A DNA stretch of 64,000 bases from Verrucomicrobiota bacterium (GCA_023269675.1 JAHFSX010000023.1:1-64000), one strand, 5' to 3'. Positions 39,237 to 49,908 are shown, counted from the stretch's first letter. Notes: generated by a model from the sequence alone, not told the origin. Translations and numbers: made by a program.

Positions 39237-40568
39237 TTACGGCTTGGCGACCGGGGCGGGTCCGCCCTTCACCAGGGCGTTCAGCCAGGCCTGCGAGCGG
39301 CGGCCCCATTCGGCCTGCGAGTTGTTCTTGTTCTGGTGCGGGGAGTTGATCATCACGACCGCCTCCTTCGGGCCCTGGATCTGGTTGAAGGCCGCGAAGA
39401 CGCCGGCGGGGCACGAGGTCTGGTCGATCAGCCCCAGCGCGACCAGGGACGGACAGCGGATGTGCGCGGCGAAGTTGACGGCGTCGAAATAGCGGCTGGT
39501 CTCCATGACCTTCTTCTCGTCCTTGCCTTGGGTCGAGCGGTACCAGTAGGGCCAGCCGACCGAACGTCCGGCCCACGGTGCGGTGGTGTCGCACCCGGCG
39601 GGCACGCAGACGAGCACGGCCGTGACCTTGGGGTGCAGGCCGGCGGTGGCCAGGCCTTGCAGGCCGCCCTGGCTGGTGCCGGTGACCGCGAACACGCGGC
39701 CGTCCCAGTCGGGGCGCCCCGTCAGGTAGTCGGCGGCGCGGTAGCAGCCCAGCAGCATGCGCAGGAAGTAGCTGGTCTCGCGGTCGTCGTTGCCGATCGA
39801 GGTGTAGTTGTTCAGCGTGGTGGCGCTGGCCTGCTTGTAGAAATCGTCGGGCTGGTCGAGCGGCAGGTCGTGCGCCATGATGTTCAGCGCGAGCCAGCCG
39901 TTTTTGGCGGGGTTCACGACATTGCCCTTCGGCAGGCCGTAGACGCCGGCCCACTGCACGATCAGCAGGGCGGGGAACTTGCCCGCGCGCTTCGGGCGCG
40001 CGAGCTGGCCGTAGACGCGCGTGCCCTTGATGTTGTCGAGCGTCAGCTTGACGTACTCGACCGCCGGGTCACCGCTGTCGCCGGGCGTGAGCGCCGGGTT
40101 GGCGGGAATGGCCTGCAGCGCCTGGATCTTGGCCTGCCAGAACGCGTCGAAGTCCGCGGGGCGCGGGGCCGAGGGCGGGATCTTGAACGGCGCCGCGGCG
40201 GCGCCCACGAGGGTTTTCGCGCGCTTGTCCTGCGGCTTCGCCGTGAGGGTGACCAGCACCGTCCCGGGCTCGGCCAGCGAGGTCTCCAGCCGGCCGCTGC
40301 CGGCGTCCAGTTTGACGTCGCCCTCCCACAGCACCTTCGTGTCGAACAGCTTCACGACGGCGCGCACGTTGGTCGCGCCCGGCGCCGCGATGTCCCAGGC
40401 GATCTTCTCGCCCGTGGCGTAGATGCCGCTGGCGTTGCGCGGCGTGGCGGTGACCTCTTGGGTGCTGGCGGTCCCGGCCCATAGCAGGGAGAACGAACAG
40501 GCGACCGCGCGGGCGAACGCTCGGTACGGAAGAACATGCGCGGTGAAGGTCGGTGAACAGGTGTTCAT
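39237..40568 (-). CDS. Secreted acetyl-xylan-esterase-like (AXE1 / cephalosporin-C deacetylase family) hydrolase
   Basis: 443 residues from ATG 40568; signal peptide about 36 residues ending 'TAS/TQEV'. Residues 40-150 form an Ig-like domain ('ASGIYATGEKIAWDIAAPGA'). The alpha/beta hydrolase domain starts near 'RPADFDAFWQAKIQALQ', has 'FPALLIVQWAGVYGLPKG', nucleophile Ser299 in 'AVTGTSQGGLQGLA', 'IRCPSLVALGLIDQTSCPAG' (Asp) and a closing His in 'MINSPHQNKNN'. These are AXE1-family marks; enzymes deacetylate xylan or acetylated sugars. Probably removes acetyl groups from glycans together with the GH1 gene upstream on the same strand, which ends 111 bases before this start. Confidence 0.87.
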   Translation of the reverse strand: MNTCSPTFTAHVLPYRAFARAVACSFSLLWAGTASTQEVTATPRNASGIYATGEKIAWDIAAPGATNVRAVVKLFDTKVLWEGDVKLDAGSGRLETSLAEPGTVLVTLTAKPQDKRAKTLVGAAAAPFKIPPSAPRPADFDAFWQAKIQALQAIPANPALTPGDSGDPAVEYVKLTLDNIKGTRVYGQLARPKRAGKFPALLIVQWAGVYGLPKGNVVNPAKNGWLALNIMAHDLPLDQPDDFYKQASATTLNNYTSIGNDDRETSYFLRMLLGCYRAADYLTGRPDWDGRVFAVTGTSQGGLQGLATAGLHPKVTAVLVCVPAGCDTTAPWAGRSVGWPYWYRSTQGKDEKKVMETSRYFDAVNFAAHIRCPSLVALGLIDQTSCPAGVFAAFNQIQGPKEAVVMINSPHQNKNNSQAEWGRRSQAWLNALVKGGPAPVAKP

Positions 40569-40602
40569 GGGGATCTCTTTGAGGGTAGTGCTGACAGAAA
40601 CG

Positions 40603-40659
40603 CACGCCCAGGGATGGGCGTGCCACATTCGGATGTGCCATGCGCATCCTTGCGCATGG
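40603..40659. repeat. Stem-loops between the GH1 and esterase genes
   Basis: CACGCCCA-GGGA-TGGGCGTG (40603-40622) and CCATGCGCA-TCCT-TGCGCATGG (40638-40659), both perfect. They lie between two codirectional genes and have no T-run, so they may stabilise the upstream message or reduce read-through. Confidence 0.6.
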
Positions 40660-40678
40660 GGGGTGTCGTTGCAAACGA

Positions 40679-42199
40679 TTACATCACGCTGTTGTTGCGG
40701 ATGACCTGCTGGTACCAGCTGTAGCTCAGCTTGGGCGTGCGCTTCTGCGTGGCAAAGTCCACATAGGTCATGCCGAAGCGCTTGGAATAGCCGCAGGCCC
40801 ACTCGAAGTTGTCCATCAGGCTCCACGGGAAGTAGCCGATCACCGGGTAGCCCTCGGTCACGGCGCGCTGCACGTTGCGCAGGTACTGGCGGTAATACAT
40901 GATGCGGTCGATGTCCGCGACGAAGCCCTGGGCGTCCGGCTTGGCGCCGTCGGCCACGCCGTTCTCGCTGACGAAGACGGGCAGGTCCTTGCGGCCGAGG
41001 GCGTCGGTCACCATGCGCAGGCCCCAGTAGATCGCCTCGGGCACGATGTTCAGCCACGGCATGCTGCCTTTGGGGTAGGCGTCGAAGCAGGGGAAGGTCT
41101 CGAAGCCCTTGGGGTTGCCGGCGGCGCGGACGTAGGTGCCCGAGTAGCAGTTGAAGCCGAGCGCGTCCAGCGGCTGGGCGATGAGCTTCAGGTCGCCGTC
41201 CTTGATGTCGGGGGCGCTGTCGCCGAACTGGGCCATCCACTGCTCCGAGTAGCGTCCGGTCAGCATGGGGGTCAGGATGCTGCCGTTGGCCGCGTCGCTC
41301 AGGAAGGCGAGGCGCGCGGCCTCGATGTTCTCCGGCGTCTCGCAGACGGGCACGTAGGCGTTGTAGTTTTCGGCGGCGCCCACGTTGGGTTTGGCCGAGC
41401 AGGTGGCGCGCAGAGCCAGGCAGCCCGTGCCGTGCGCGAGCAGCGCGTGGTGCGAGATGTTGCTGCGCTCTTTGATGGTCGCGAGCTGGATGCCGGGCGC
41501 GTGCGAGGGCTTGTGCCCGACGGCATAGCCGACCCCGAAGGCGAAGCACGAGATCTCGTTCATGATCATCCAGTGCGTGATGCGGTCGCCCAGGCCCTTG
41601 CCCACGGCCTCGGCATACGCGCCGAAATCCTTGACCACCTCGCGGCTCTGCCAGCCCAGGTAGCGGTCCTGCAGGGCCTGCGGCAGGTCCCAGTGGAAGA
41701 GCGTGGCGTGCGGCGCGATGCCGTGCTTGAGCAGGCAGTCGGCCAGGCGCTTGTAGAAGTCCAGGCCCTTCTGGTTCACCGCGCCGCGGCCGTCGGGGAT
41801 GATGCGCGGCCAGGCGATGCTGAAGCGGTAGTGCTTGACCCCGAGGTCGGCCATGAGCTTCACGTCCTCCTCGTAGCGGTGGTAGTGGTCGCAGGCCACG
41901 TCGCCGGTGTCGCCGTTCTCGACCTTGCCGGGGGTTTTGCTGAAGGTGTCCCAGATGCTCGGCTTGCGGCCGTCTTCAGCGGCGGCGCCCTCGATCTGGT
42001 AGGAGGCGGTGGCGGCGCCCCACCAGAAATCCTTGGGGAAACCCATGCCGCCGGCGGCCGCCGTCCGTTTCGCCGCGGCCGCCGCGCCGCCGGACATCCC
42101 GGCCCGCGCGTGCGGTGCAGCCAAGAGGGCGGTCGCGCCTGCCGCACCCGCCAAGAATGAACGCCGTTTGAGTCCTTCGCCCGCCTGCATGTGTTGCAT
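40679..42199 (-). CDS. Tat-exported glycoside hydrolase family 1 beta-glucosidase-like enzyme
   Basis: 506 residues; GAGGTG before ATG 42199. Tat signal 'LKRRSFLAGAAGATALLAA', then an Ala/Gly-rich linker. The GH1 barrel starts 'GFPKDFWWGAATASYQIEG', has 'KHYRFSIAWPRIIPDGRG', 'TLFHWDLPQAL', acid/base Glu215 in 'HWMIMNEISCFA' (Asn-Glu-Ile where most GH1 have Asn-Glu-Pro), nucleophile Glu412 in 'LPVFVSENGVADG' and 'GYFPWSLMDNFEWACGYSKRFGMTYVDF'. Retaining beta-glycosidase; substrate probably beta-glucosides or beta-galactosides. Export by Tat implies folding in the cytoplasm. It may share its transcript with the deacetylase gene that follows. Confidence 0.94.
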   Translation of the reverse strand: MQHMQAGEGLKRRSFLAGAAGATALLAAPHARAGMSGGAAAAAKRTAAAGGMGFPKDFWWGAATASYQIEGAAAEDGRKPSIWDTFSKTPGKVENGDTGDVACDHYHRYEEDVKLMADLGVKHYRFSIAWPRIIPDGRGAVNQKGLDFYKRLADCLLKHGIAPHATLFHWDLPQALQDRYLGWQSREVVKDFGAYAEAVGKGLGDRITHWMIMNEISCFAFGVGYAVGHKPSHAPGIQLATIKERSNISHHALLAHGTGCLALRATCSAKPNVGAAENYNAYVPVCETPENIEAARLAFLSDAANGSILTPMLTGRYSEQWMAQFGDSAPDIKDGDLKLIAQPLDALGFNCYSGTYVRAAGNPKGFETFPCFDAYPKGSMPWLNIVPEAIYWGLRMVTDALGRKDLPVFVSENGVADGAKPDAQGFVADIDRIMYYRQYLRNVQRAVTEGYPVIGYFPWSLMDNFEWACGYSKRFGMTYVDFATQKRTPKLSYSWYQQVIRNNSVM

Positions 42200-42293
42200 C
42201 TCGCACCTCGTGATGAATGGTTAGGAGAATCAATGTTCTGTTAGTATACACGCTCGGAGCGCCGAGGCCAGACGAAAAAGGGAGCCCTCAATG

Positions 42294-44372
42294 TTACGGG
42301 TTGTCCTCGCGACAGCGCCCCGCCAAACACCGGGCGACCGTCGCCACCAGCGTCTCGCCCGCATCGACCTTGTCGAGGAGCTCAACCGCGCCGGCCAGCA
42401 ACATCTCGGATCTGAAGCCCGCTTCGTTGAAGGCGGAGATGCCGACCACCACGGTGTCCGGAAATTCCGCTTTGATCAGACGCGTCGCTTCGATCCCGTC
42501 CATCTCGGGCATGCGGACGTCCATGACGATGACGTCAGGCCGGAGCTCCCGCGCCAGCGCCAGCGCCTCCCGGCCGTTGGCCGCCTCGCCGACCACGTCA
42601 AAGGCGGAGTCCTGGGACAGCAACTGGGTCACGCCGTGCCGCACAAGCTCGTGGTCGTCCGCCACCAGGACGCGTGCGCGCACGCCCGTCCCGCAGGTAC
42701 GATCCTTCTTCACGGTTTCGCGTGGCCGCGCGCGTGGCGCGGCTTTTGTCTCTGCCGGAAGAGGAACGCTGATCGTGATGCGTGTGCCGCAACCGGGAGC
42801 CGAATCGATCCGCATCGCTCCTCCGACGGACCCCAAGCGTTCGCTGATGCTGAACAACCCGTAGCCGCAGTCCGCAGGGTCGTCCGGTTTGACCTTGCCG
42901 GGATCGAAGCCTTTGCCCGCGTCGGCAACCGTGATTTCGACCTGCCCATCCAGCCTCTTGAGCCGCACGGAGGCGGTGTGGGTGTCGGCATGTTTGGCGA
43001 CATTGAACAGCAGTTCCCGAACCGCGTGAAAGAGTTGGACTTTGATGTCCTCCGGAAAAAGATCCGGCACATCCTGCGTATCCATGTCCACGCGCAGGCT
43101 GTGGCGTTCCCGCATCTGCTCGGCCAGCTGGTGCAAGGCCGGCCCGAACCCCACCACGTAAAGCAGCGGCGTGACGAGCTCATGGCCGATCGAGCGGGTT
43201 TTGTGGAGGGCCTCCAGCACCAGGTCGTGAAGCATCAAGGCCTCTTTCTTGAGCGGGGCCGTCTTTTGGTCCAGCGCCAGTTTCTCGGCCCTGAATTTGG
43301 CCGCGACCAGCACCTGCTGCAGGTCGTCGTGCAGAAAGTCGGAGAGGCGTCTCCGTTCGCGCTGCTCGGCAAGCGTCAGCTCGGTGGCCAGCCGCCTGAG
43401 GCGGGCGGTCCGTTCGGCCACCGTTTTTTCGAGCCTTTCGTTGCTTTCAAGCAACGCGTCCTCCATCTGCTTGCGTTCGGTGACGTCGCGGGCGACCCCG
43501 ACGTGATAGAGCGGGTTGCCGTCGGTGTCGGTGATCAGGACGCCGCTGTCGGAAATCCATCGGTATGCGCCGTCTTTGCGCCTGATCCGGAACTCGAAAA
43601 GGTCCTGTATTTTAAACCCGTGGCGGCTCCGTTCGAACTGCTCGAACCTTCTCAGGATCACCGGGTGATCATCGGGATGGATCTGCTCGAGCAGGGCGGC
43701 GGAGCTCAGCCGGCTGAACTCTTCAACCGAGAAACCGGTGATCCCTTCGATCGCCGGGCTCAAATAGTCATAGCGGTCGGTCTTGAGATTCCGGCGGTAG
43801 GCCACATCGATCGATTGCTCAAGAACCGTCCGGAAGCGTTCCTCGCTCTCCCTCAGCTCCGACTCGGCGCGCCTGCGCGCGGTGATGTCGCGCACGATGG
43901 CCCACATCGAGGCGGGCTGTCCGGCGTCGTCCCGGACCAGATGGACGCACAGCTCGATCGGGAAGACGGTGCCGTCTTTGCGCCGGTACTCCTTTTCGTA
44001 CACGCATGAGTGGCCGTGCGGCAGCACCTGCTCCCGCACGATGTCGCGTTCGAGGACGTGCCATTTCAAAGGGGTCAGGTCCATGTAGGTCAGGCGCTGG
44101 AGCTCGTCGGCGGAATATCCCAGCATGGCCTGGAGCGCGGGGTTGAACTCGAGCACGTGACCGTCCATGGCCGTGGCGATGAAGGCGTCCGCCATGTTGC
44201 TGTACAGGCGCCGGTACTTCAACTCGGAGGAGTGTTGCGACGACACCGCCTGGCGGCATGCGGCCCGCGCGGCGCACAGGCACACGTTGTCAGCGTCACT
44301 CGCCGCGGCGACCTCATCCGGGGCGCGCTGGCTGGGCGCCTCGGATCCCGATACGTCTGTGTGCTTATGCAT
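42294..44372 (-). CDS. PAS-domain hybrid histidine kinase with C-terminal receiver
   Basis: 692 residues from ATG 44372 (GAGGG nine bases upstream). No membrane span, so cytoplasmic. Order: N-terminal linker, PAS 1 (about 55-175, 'LYSNMADAFIATAMDGHVLEFNPALQAMLG'), PAS 2 (about 180-310, 'TDRYDYLSPAIEGITGFSVEEF'), coiled linker, HisKA_3-type dimerisation helix with His348 in 'RRRLSDFLHDDLQQVL', ATPase 'HAVRELLFNVAKHADTHTA' and 'DAGKGFDPGKVK', and a receiver (about 565-690) with phospho-acceptor Asp618 in 'VIVMDVRMPEMDG'. The HisKA_3 class normally pairs with NarL-like regulators, but here the receiver lacks a DNA-binding domain. Its output partner must be elsewhere. Ligand unknown. Confidence 0.9.
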   Translation of the reverse strand: MHKHTDVSGSEAPSQRAPDEVAAASDADNVCLCAARAACRQAVSSQHSSELKYRRLYSNMADAFIATAMDGHVLEFNPALQAMLGYSADELQRLTYMDLTPLKWHVLERDIVREQVLPHGHSCVYEKEYRRKDGTVFPIELCVHLVRDDAGQPASMWAIVRDITARRRAESELRESEERFRTVLEQSIDVAYRRNLKTDRYDYLSPAIEGITGFSVEEFSRLSSAALLEQIHPDDHPVILRRFEQFERSRHGFKIQDLFEFRIRRKDGAYRWISDSGVLITDTDGNPLYHVGVARDVTERKQMEDALLESNERLEKTVAERTARLRRLATELTLAEQRERRRLSDFLHDDLQQVLVAAKFRAEKLALDQKTAPLKKEALMLHDLVLEALHKTRSIGHELVTPLLYVVGFGPALHQLAEQMRERHSLRVDMDTQDVPDLFPEDIKVQLFHAVRELLFNVAKHADTHTASVRLKRLDGQVEITVADAGKGFDPGKVKPDDPADCGYGLFSISERLGSVGGAMRIDSAPGCGTRITISVPLPAETKAAPRARPRETVKKDRTCGTGVRARVLVADDHELVRHGVTQLLSQDSAFDVVGEAANGREALALARELRPDVIVMDVRMPEMDGIEATRLIKAEFPDTVVVGISAFNEAGFRSEMLLAGAVELLDKVDAGETLVATVARCLAGRCREDNP

Positions 44373-44570
44373 GGCGAGCAACCCTCGCGGTTCACGGAGT
44401 TTTGATGTCTTGCGTCAGTCCTTTGAAAATAGGCGCTTGCGGTCCGGGCGTCTGCCTGTTCTTGGCACACGCGGAGGGCCCGAAAAGCACGTGCCCTGAT
44501 CCCATCTATAGGGGCGGATTCTAAAGTAAGCCCTTTACGGAATCAAGGCACAAACGCGACGCGACCCGGG

Positions 44571-44856
44571 GGGTGCGATTCAGTTTCGTTGAAACTGAGC
44601 CGCACCAAGGAGAATTCAGGAGTTGGGAGTTAGAAGTTGGTAACGCAAAAATGCCGCGCAAAAGAGGCGTTCGGCAAGGAGGAACCCTTCCGCGAACAAC
44701 GTTTCTTGAGGCCATACGTTTGACCTCATTTTGAAGACGCGAACACGGACGATCGAGCATGGTACGAACACGTTCGTTGCCATGGCATTGCAACTCCTAA
44801 CTCCTAAATCCTAACTCCTCCTTCGGGTGTGGATTCAACAAAGTTGAATCACACCC
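44571..44856 (-). repeat. 270-290 bp palindrome-bounded intergenic element, copy C (inverted)
   Basis: Same element on the minus strand: palindrome GGGTGCGATTCAG...CTGAGCCGCACC at 44571-44606 and GGGTGTGGATTCAAC-aaa-GTTGAATCACACCC at 44825-44856. The core reads, in reverse complement, CAAGAAACGTTGTTCGCGG and AAGGGTTCCTCC. It lies between divergent genes and about 40 bases before the coding region's leader begins. Confidence 0.8.
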
Positions 44857-45010
44857 GGGCGGAGGGCGCGCGAAACAACGGGCTTGTTGGCGGGGGCGGG
44901 GGAGGTGTATGCTGTCCGCCATGATCAGTGATCGGTTTCGGGGTGGCTCTCACGTGGGCCGGCGCGTCGGGGGGACGTGCGGAACCGGATCGCAAACGAA
45001 GGGGGAGAAG

Positions 45011-46372
45011 ATGAAGCAGGTCTCACGGCGGGAGTTTTTGCGTACCGGTGCGGCGGTCGCGGGCGCGGTGTCTTTGGCGGGTTGTTCCAGCGTTCCGATC
45101 GCGCGGGCATCGCGGCTTCGCAAGACGGGCGACAAGCTGAACATGGCGTTCATCGGTTCCGGCGGGCGCGGCGGTTCGAACCTCAAGGAGTTCTACGAGC
45201 TGGGCGAGCAGGTCGTGGCGCTGTGCGACGTCGACCGCGGGCGCCTCGACCATGCCGCGGGCGCGGTCAAGGCGCGCTGCCCGGACGTGCGGAAGTATCA
45301 GGATTTCCGCGAGCTGCTGGCCCAGGAGAAGGACCTCGACGCGGTGGTCGTCTCGACGCCGGACCACATGCACGCGGCGGCGGCCATCGCGGCCATGAAG
45401 CAGGGGTGCCACGTGTACGTCGAGAAGCCGCTGGTGCGGACCGTGTGGGAGGTGCGCCGCTTCGAGGAGGTCGCCAAACGTTGCGGCGTGGTGACCCAGA
45501 TGGGCAACAACGGCAACGGCACGGACGCGCAGCGCCGCAAGATCGAAGTCGTGCAGTCGGGCGTGCTGGGCGAGGTGTCGGAGATCCATGTCGCCACCGA
45601 CCGGCCGATCTGGCCGCAGGGGCTCGTCCGGCCCGCGGGCAGCGACCCGGTGCCTCCGGAACTGGCCTGGGAGTGCTGGCTCGGCGTCGCGCCGGAGCGG
45701 CCCTTCAAAAAGGACGTCTACCACGCCTTCAAGTGGCGCGGGTGGTTCGATTTCGGCACGGGCGCGATGGGCGACATCGCCTGCCACAGCATGAGCTTCT
45801 TCTTCCGCGCGCTGAAGCTGCGCGAGGTGCTGACCGCGGAGACGGTGAAGACGACCGAGAAGTTTTCCGAGACCTATCCGGCCGCGACGACCGTCAAGCT
45901 GACGGTGCGCTCCGACGGCCAAAGCAAGCCCATCGCCGTGTACTGGTATGACGGCAACACCAAGCCCGGCGCCGAGGTGTGCCCCAAGGCGGTGGCCACG
46001 TGGGGCAGCATGCCGGGCGGCGTGATGATCATCGGGGAGCGGGGGACGCTCAGCAACGACGCGGTCTGCATGAAGGACGACGCGAAGTTCCGCGGGATCG
46101 CCCAGCACGACGCGACCAAGGATGTTCCGGTGACGCTGCCGCGCGTCAAGAGCCACCACTGGGAGTTCGCCGAGGCGGTCCGCGGCGGGGCCAAGCCGTA
46201 TTCGCACATCGACCACTCCGTGCCGCTGACCGAGCTGGTGCTGCTGGGGTGCATCTCGCAGCGGGTCGCCGGCGAGCTGAAATGGGATGCGGCGGCCTGC
46301 CGCTTCACCAACAGCGCCGAGGCGAACCGGCTGCTCAAGCCGTATGTCCGCGACGGCTGGCAGATCGGATAA
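45011..46372 (+). CDS. Tat lipoprotein Gfo/Idh/MocA family oxidoreductase
   Basis: 453 residues; GGGGGAG before ATG 45011. The signal has the twin Arg ('SRREFLRTGAAVAGAVSLAGC'), and 'SLAGC' is a good lipobox, so the protein should be exported folded and then lipidated at Cys. The Rossmann domain begins 'LNMAFIGSGGRGGSNLKEFY' with 'VVALCDVDRGRL' and 'DAVVVSTPDHMHAAAAIAA', catalytic-lysine motif 'YVEKPLVRTVWE' and 'QMGNNGNGTDAQRRKIEVV'. The C-terminal domain has 'WFDFGTGAMGDIACHSMSFFF' (His). Periplasmic membrane-anchored sugar or sugar-acid dehydrogenase, substrate unknown. Upstream lies element copy C. Confidence 0.91.
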   Translation: MKQVSRREFLRTGAAVAGAVSLAGCSSVPIARASRLRKTGDKLNMAFIGSGGRGGSNLKEFYELGEQVVALCDVDRGRLDHAAGAVKARCPDVRKYQDFRELLAQEKDLDAVVVSTPDHMHAAAAIAAMKQGCHVYVEKPLVRTVWEVRRFEEVAKRCGVVTQMGNNGNGTDAQRRKIEVVQSGVLGEVSEIHVATDRPIWPQGLVRPAGSDPVPPELAWECWLGVAPERPFKKDVYHAFKWRGWFDFGTGAMGDIACHSMSFFFRALKLREVLTAETVKTTEKFSETYPAATTVKLTVRSDGQSKPIAVYWYDGNTKPGAEVCPKAVATWGSMPGGVMIIGERGTLSNDAVCMKDDAKFRGIAQHDATKDVPVTLPRVKSHHWEFAEAVRGGAKPYSHIDHSVPLTELVLLGCISQRVAGELKWDAAACRFTNSAEANRLLKPYVRDGWQIG

Positions 46373-46382
46373 AGGGAGCTCT

Positions 46383-47290
46383 GGCATGCGGGCGAGGGAC
46401 GCTCGGGCATGCGGGCGAGGGACGCTCGGGCATGCGGGCGATGCGGACGAGCTTTTTGCCGCCTGCGGCGGACGGCGGATACGCCTCAAAAATCTAAGTC
46501 CGCCCTGCCCGCATGCGCTTCGCTTTTTGTGTGGGGAGAGAAGACAGACGGTTACGGGACGCGGTCGACATGCGCTGCGCTTTTTGTGTGGGGAGAGAAG
46601 ACAGACGGTTACGGGACGCGGTCGACATGCGCTGCGCTTTTTGTGTGGGGAGAGAAGACAGACGGTTACGGGACGCTCGGGAATGCGGGCGATGCGGACG
46701 AGCTTTTTGCCGCCTGCGGCGGACGGCGGGTACGCCTCAAAAATCTAAGTCCGCCCTGCCCGCATGCGCTTCGCTTTTTGTGTGGGGGAGAGAAGACAGA
46801 CGGTTACGGAACGCTCGGACATGCGGGCGATGCGGACGAGCTTTCTGCCGCCTGCGGCGGACGGCGGATACGCCTCAAAAATCTAAGTCCGCCCTGCCCG
46901 CATGCGCTTCGCTTTTTGTGTGGGGGAGAGAAGACAGACGGTTACGGGACGCTCAGACATGCGGGCGATGCGGACGAGCTTTTTGCCGCCTGCGGCGGAC
47001 GGCGGATACGCCTCAAAAATCTAAGTCCGCCCTGCCCGCATGCGCTTCGCTTTTTGTGTGGGGAGAGAAGACAGACGGTTACGGGACGCGGTCGACATGC
47101 GCTGCGCTTTTTGTGTGGGGAGAGAAGACGGACGGTTACGGGAGGCTCGGGCATGCGGGCGATGCGGACGAGCTTTTTGCCTCCTGCGGCGGACGGCGGA
47201 TACGCCTCAAAAATCTAAGTCCGCCCTGCCCGCATGCGCTTCGCTTTTTTGTGGGAGGGGGACGGGGGCGGGACGCACGCGCTTCGCGTT
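46383..47290 (+). repeat. Composite tandem-repeat array
   Basis: It opens with two 23-bp units (GGCATGCGGGCGAGGGACG...) at 46383 and 46406. Then come five long units of about 137 bp starting near 46429, 46682, 46819, 46956 and 47152, containing GCCGCCTGCGGCGGACGGCGG, CTCAAAAATCTAAGTCCGCC and CGCTTCGCTTTTTGTGTGGGG. Between some of them are 57-bp units (GCGGTCGACATGCGCTGCGC...) at 46561, 46618 and once near 47086. Open frames run through in several phases because the units are GC-rich and one has a 1-base length change; I do not regard them as genes. Confidence 0.85.
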
Positions 47291-47474
47291 TTAGTGCCTT
47301 ACGACCAGAGAGCAGCGACAATAGCAAGTTGTTTTCCCGCCAAGACGTCAAGGGGCAAAGGGTTTCAGGATGACTTTGCATCTTTGCGCCTTTGCGGAAG
47401 AAGATATTCGGTTTTGGTGTCACGTTAGGGAGAGGGATGATTGAAGGCTAAAGGCTGAAACGAAAGGGACCCAG

Positions 47475-48317
47475 ATGAACACACGGCGGCAGTTTATGTT
47501 CAAGGCGGGGTGCGCGTGCGCGGCCCTCGCGGCGGTGCGCGGCCAGGCCGCGACGGAGATCGGCTCGAAGCGGATCCCGGTCGGGCTGCAACTCTACTCG
47601 TTCCGCAAGCAGGGCGAGAAGGACTTCGCGGGGATCATCAGGAAGGCGGCGGAGATCGGCTTTTCGGGCGTGGAGTTCGCAGGCTACGGGCCGTACGGCG
47701 ACAAGCCGGCGGAGCTGCGCAAGCTGCTCGACGGCGCGGGGCTCAAGGCGTTCGGCACGCACACGGGCTACAATCTGGTGATGCCGGAGCAGATCCGGAA
47801 GACGATCGACTTCCACCAGACGATCGGCTGCGCGTACATCATCGTGCCGTGGATCGACCCCAAGCAGCTTGAGAGCCGGGAGGGCTGCCTCAAGGTCGCG
47901 GAGATCCTGACGCGCGCGAGCGAGACCGCGCAGGCCGCGGGCATGAATCTCGGGTACCACGCGCACGGCGGGGACTTCAAGAAGATTGACGGCGACCTCA
48001 CGGCCTGGGAGCTGCTGTTCGACCATACGCCCCAGGCGTTCATCCACCAGATCGACTTCGGCAACTGTCTGGGAGGCGGGGGCGATCCCTACAAGCTGGT
48101 CGAGCGCTATCCCGGACGTTCCCTCAGCGTGCATCTGAAGGAGCACGGCGGTCCGCAGGGAGCGGTGTTCGGCCAGGGCGTGGTGGACTTCAGGCGGGCG
48201 CTGGCGCTCTGCGAGACGGTCGGCGGCACGACCCGCTACATCGTCGAGCACGAGAGCGACCCCGAGCACGCCTTTGAGACGGCGAAGAAGTGCCTCGACT
48301 ACCTCAAGGCGCTCTGA
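47475..48317 (+). CDS. Tat-exported sugar phosphate isomerase/epimerase-like TIM-barrel protein
   Basis: 280 residues with signal 'NTRRQFMFKAGCACAALAAVRG', twin Arg included. The barrel resembles hydroxypyruvate/xylose-isomerase-like enzymes: 'IPVGLQLYSFRKQGEKDFAGIIRKAAEIGFSGVEFAGY', 'FGTHTGYNLVMPEQIRKTI', 'GCAYIIVPWIDPKQLESREG', 'GMNLGYHAHGGDFKKI' (His pair), 'FIHQIDFGNCLGGGGDPYKLVERYPGR', 'SVHLKEHGG' and final 'YIVEHESDPEHAFETAKK' (Glu). Metal ligands look intact. It follows a Gfo/Idh/MocA gene on the same strand beyond the repeat array, the same pairing as at 12.8-15.2 kb. Confidence 0.86.
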   Translation: MNTRRQFMFKAGCACAALAAVRGQAATEIGSKRIPVGLQLYSFRKQGEKDFAGIIRKAAEIGFSGVEFAGYGPYGDKPAELRKLLDGAGLKAFGTHTGYNLVMPEQIRKTIDFHQTIGCAYIIVPWIDPKQLESREGCLKVAEILTRASETAQAAGMNLGYHAHGGDFKKIDGDLTAWELLFDHTPQAFIHQIDFGNCLGGGGDPYKLVERYPGRSLSVHLKEHGGPQGAVFGQGVVDFRRALALCETVGGTTRYIVEHESDPEHAFETAKKCLDYLKAL

Positions 48318-48321
48318 AAAA

Positions 48322-48437
48322 TTTAGGAGTTAGGAGTTAGGAGTTAGGAGTTAGGAGTTAGCCCGCAGCCCGCGGAGCGGGGGCAAACGGCGGGGTGCCT
48401 TTTTGAACGATTAAGATTAAGATTAGGATTAAGATTA
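48322..48437 (+). repeat. 7-bp (TTAGGAG) and 6-bp (ATTAAG) tandem repeats
   Basis: About five units of TTAGGAG at 48322-48360, then GATTAAGATTAAGATTAGG at 48409 on. The TTAGGAG tract resembles the inner tract of the palindrome-bounded element. Confidence 0.75.
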
Positions 48438-48537
48438 CGAAGGGTTCCAGATCCCTCCTAATCGTAATCAGGTTGAAGTGATCGCCAGGGAGCGGGGAGC
48501 CCGGAGGCGGGCTCCTCCAAAACTCCCGGCTTCGAAC

Positions 48538-48574
48538 GGGTGCGATTCAAGTCAAACGGAACTGAATCGCATCC
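48538..48574. repeat. Solo palindrome of the 270-290 bp element
   Basis: GGGTGCGATTCAAGTC-aaac-GGAACTGAATCGCATCC, a degenerate copy of the end palindrome at 15552-15587, four to five bases beyond the citrate synthase stop codon. It may be a remnant of a fourth copy and may work as terminator. Confidence 0.6.
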
Positions 48575-48579
48575 GTCGC

Positions 48580-49908
<1,329 letters not shown>

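Noticed and set aside
46409-47373. Repetitive Cys/Arg-rich open frames in the tandem array, looking like a repeat protein
   Set aside because: The same repeat is open in several frames, unit length changes by one base between copies and would shift the frame, and no ribosome binding site or signal is present. Treated as non-coding repeat.
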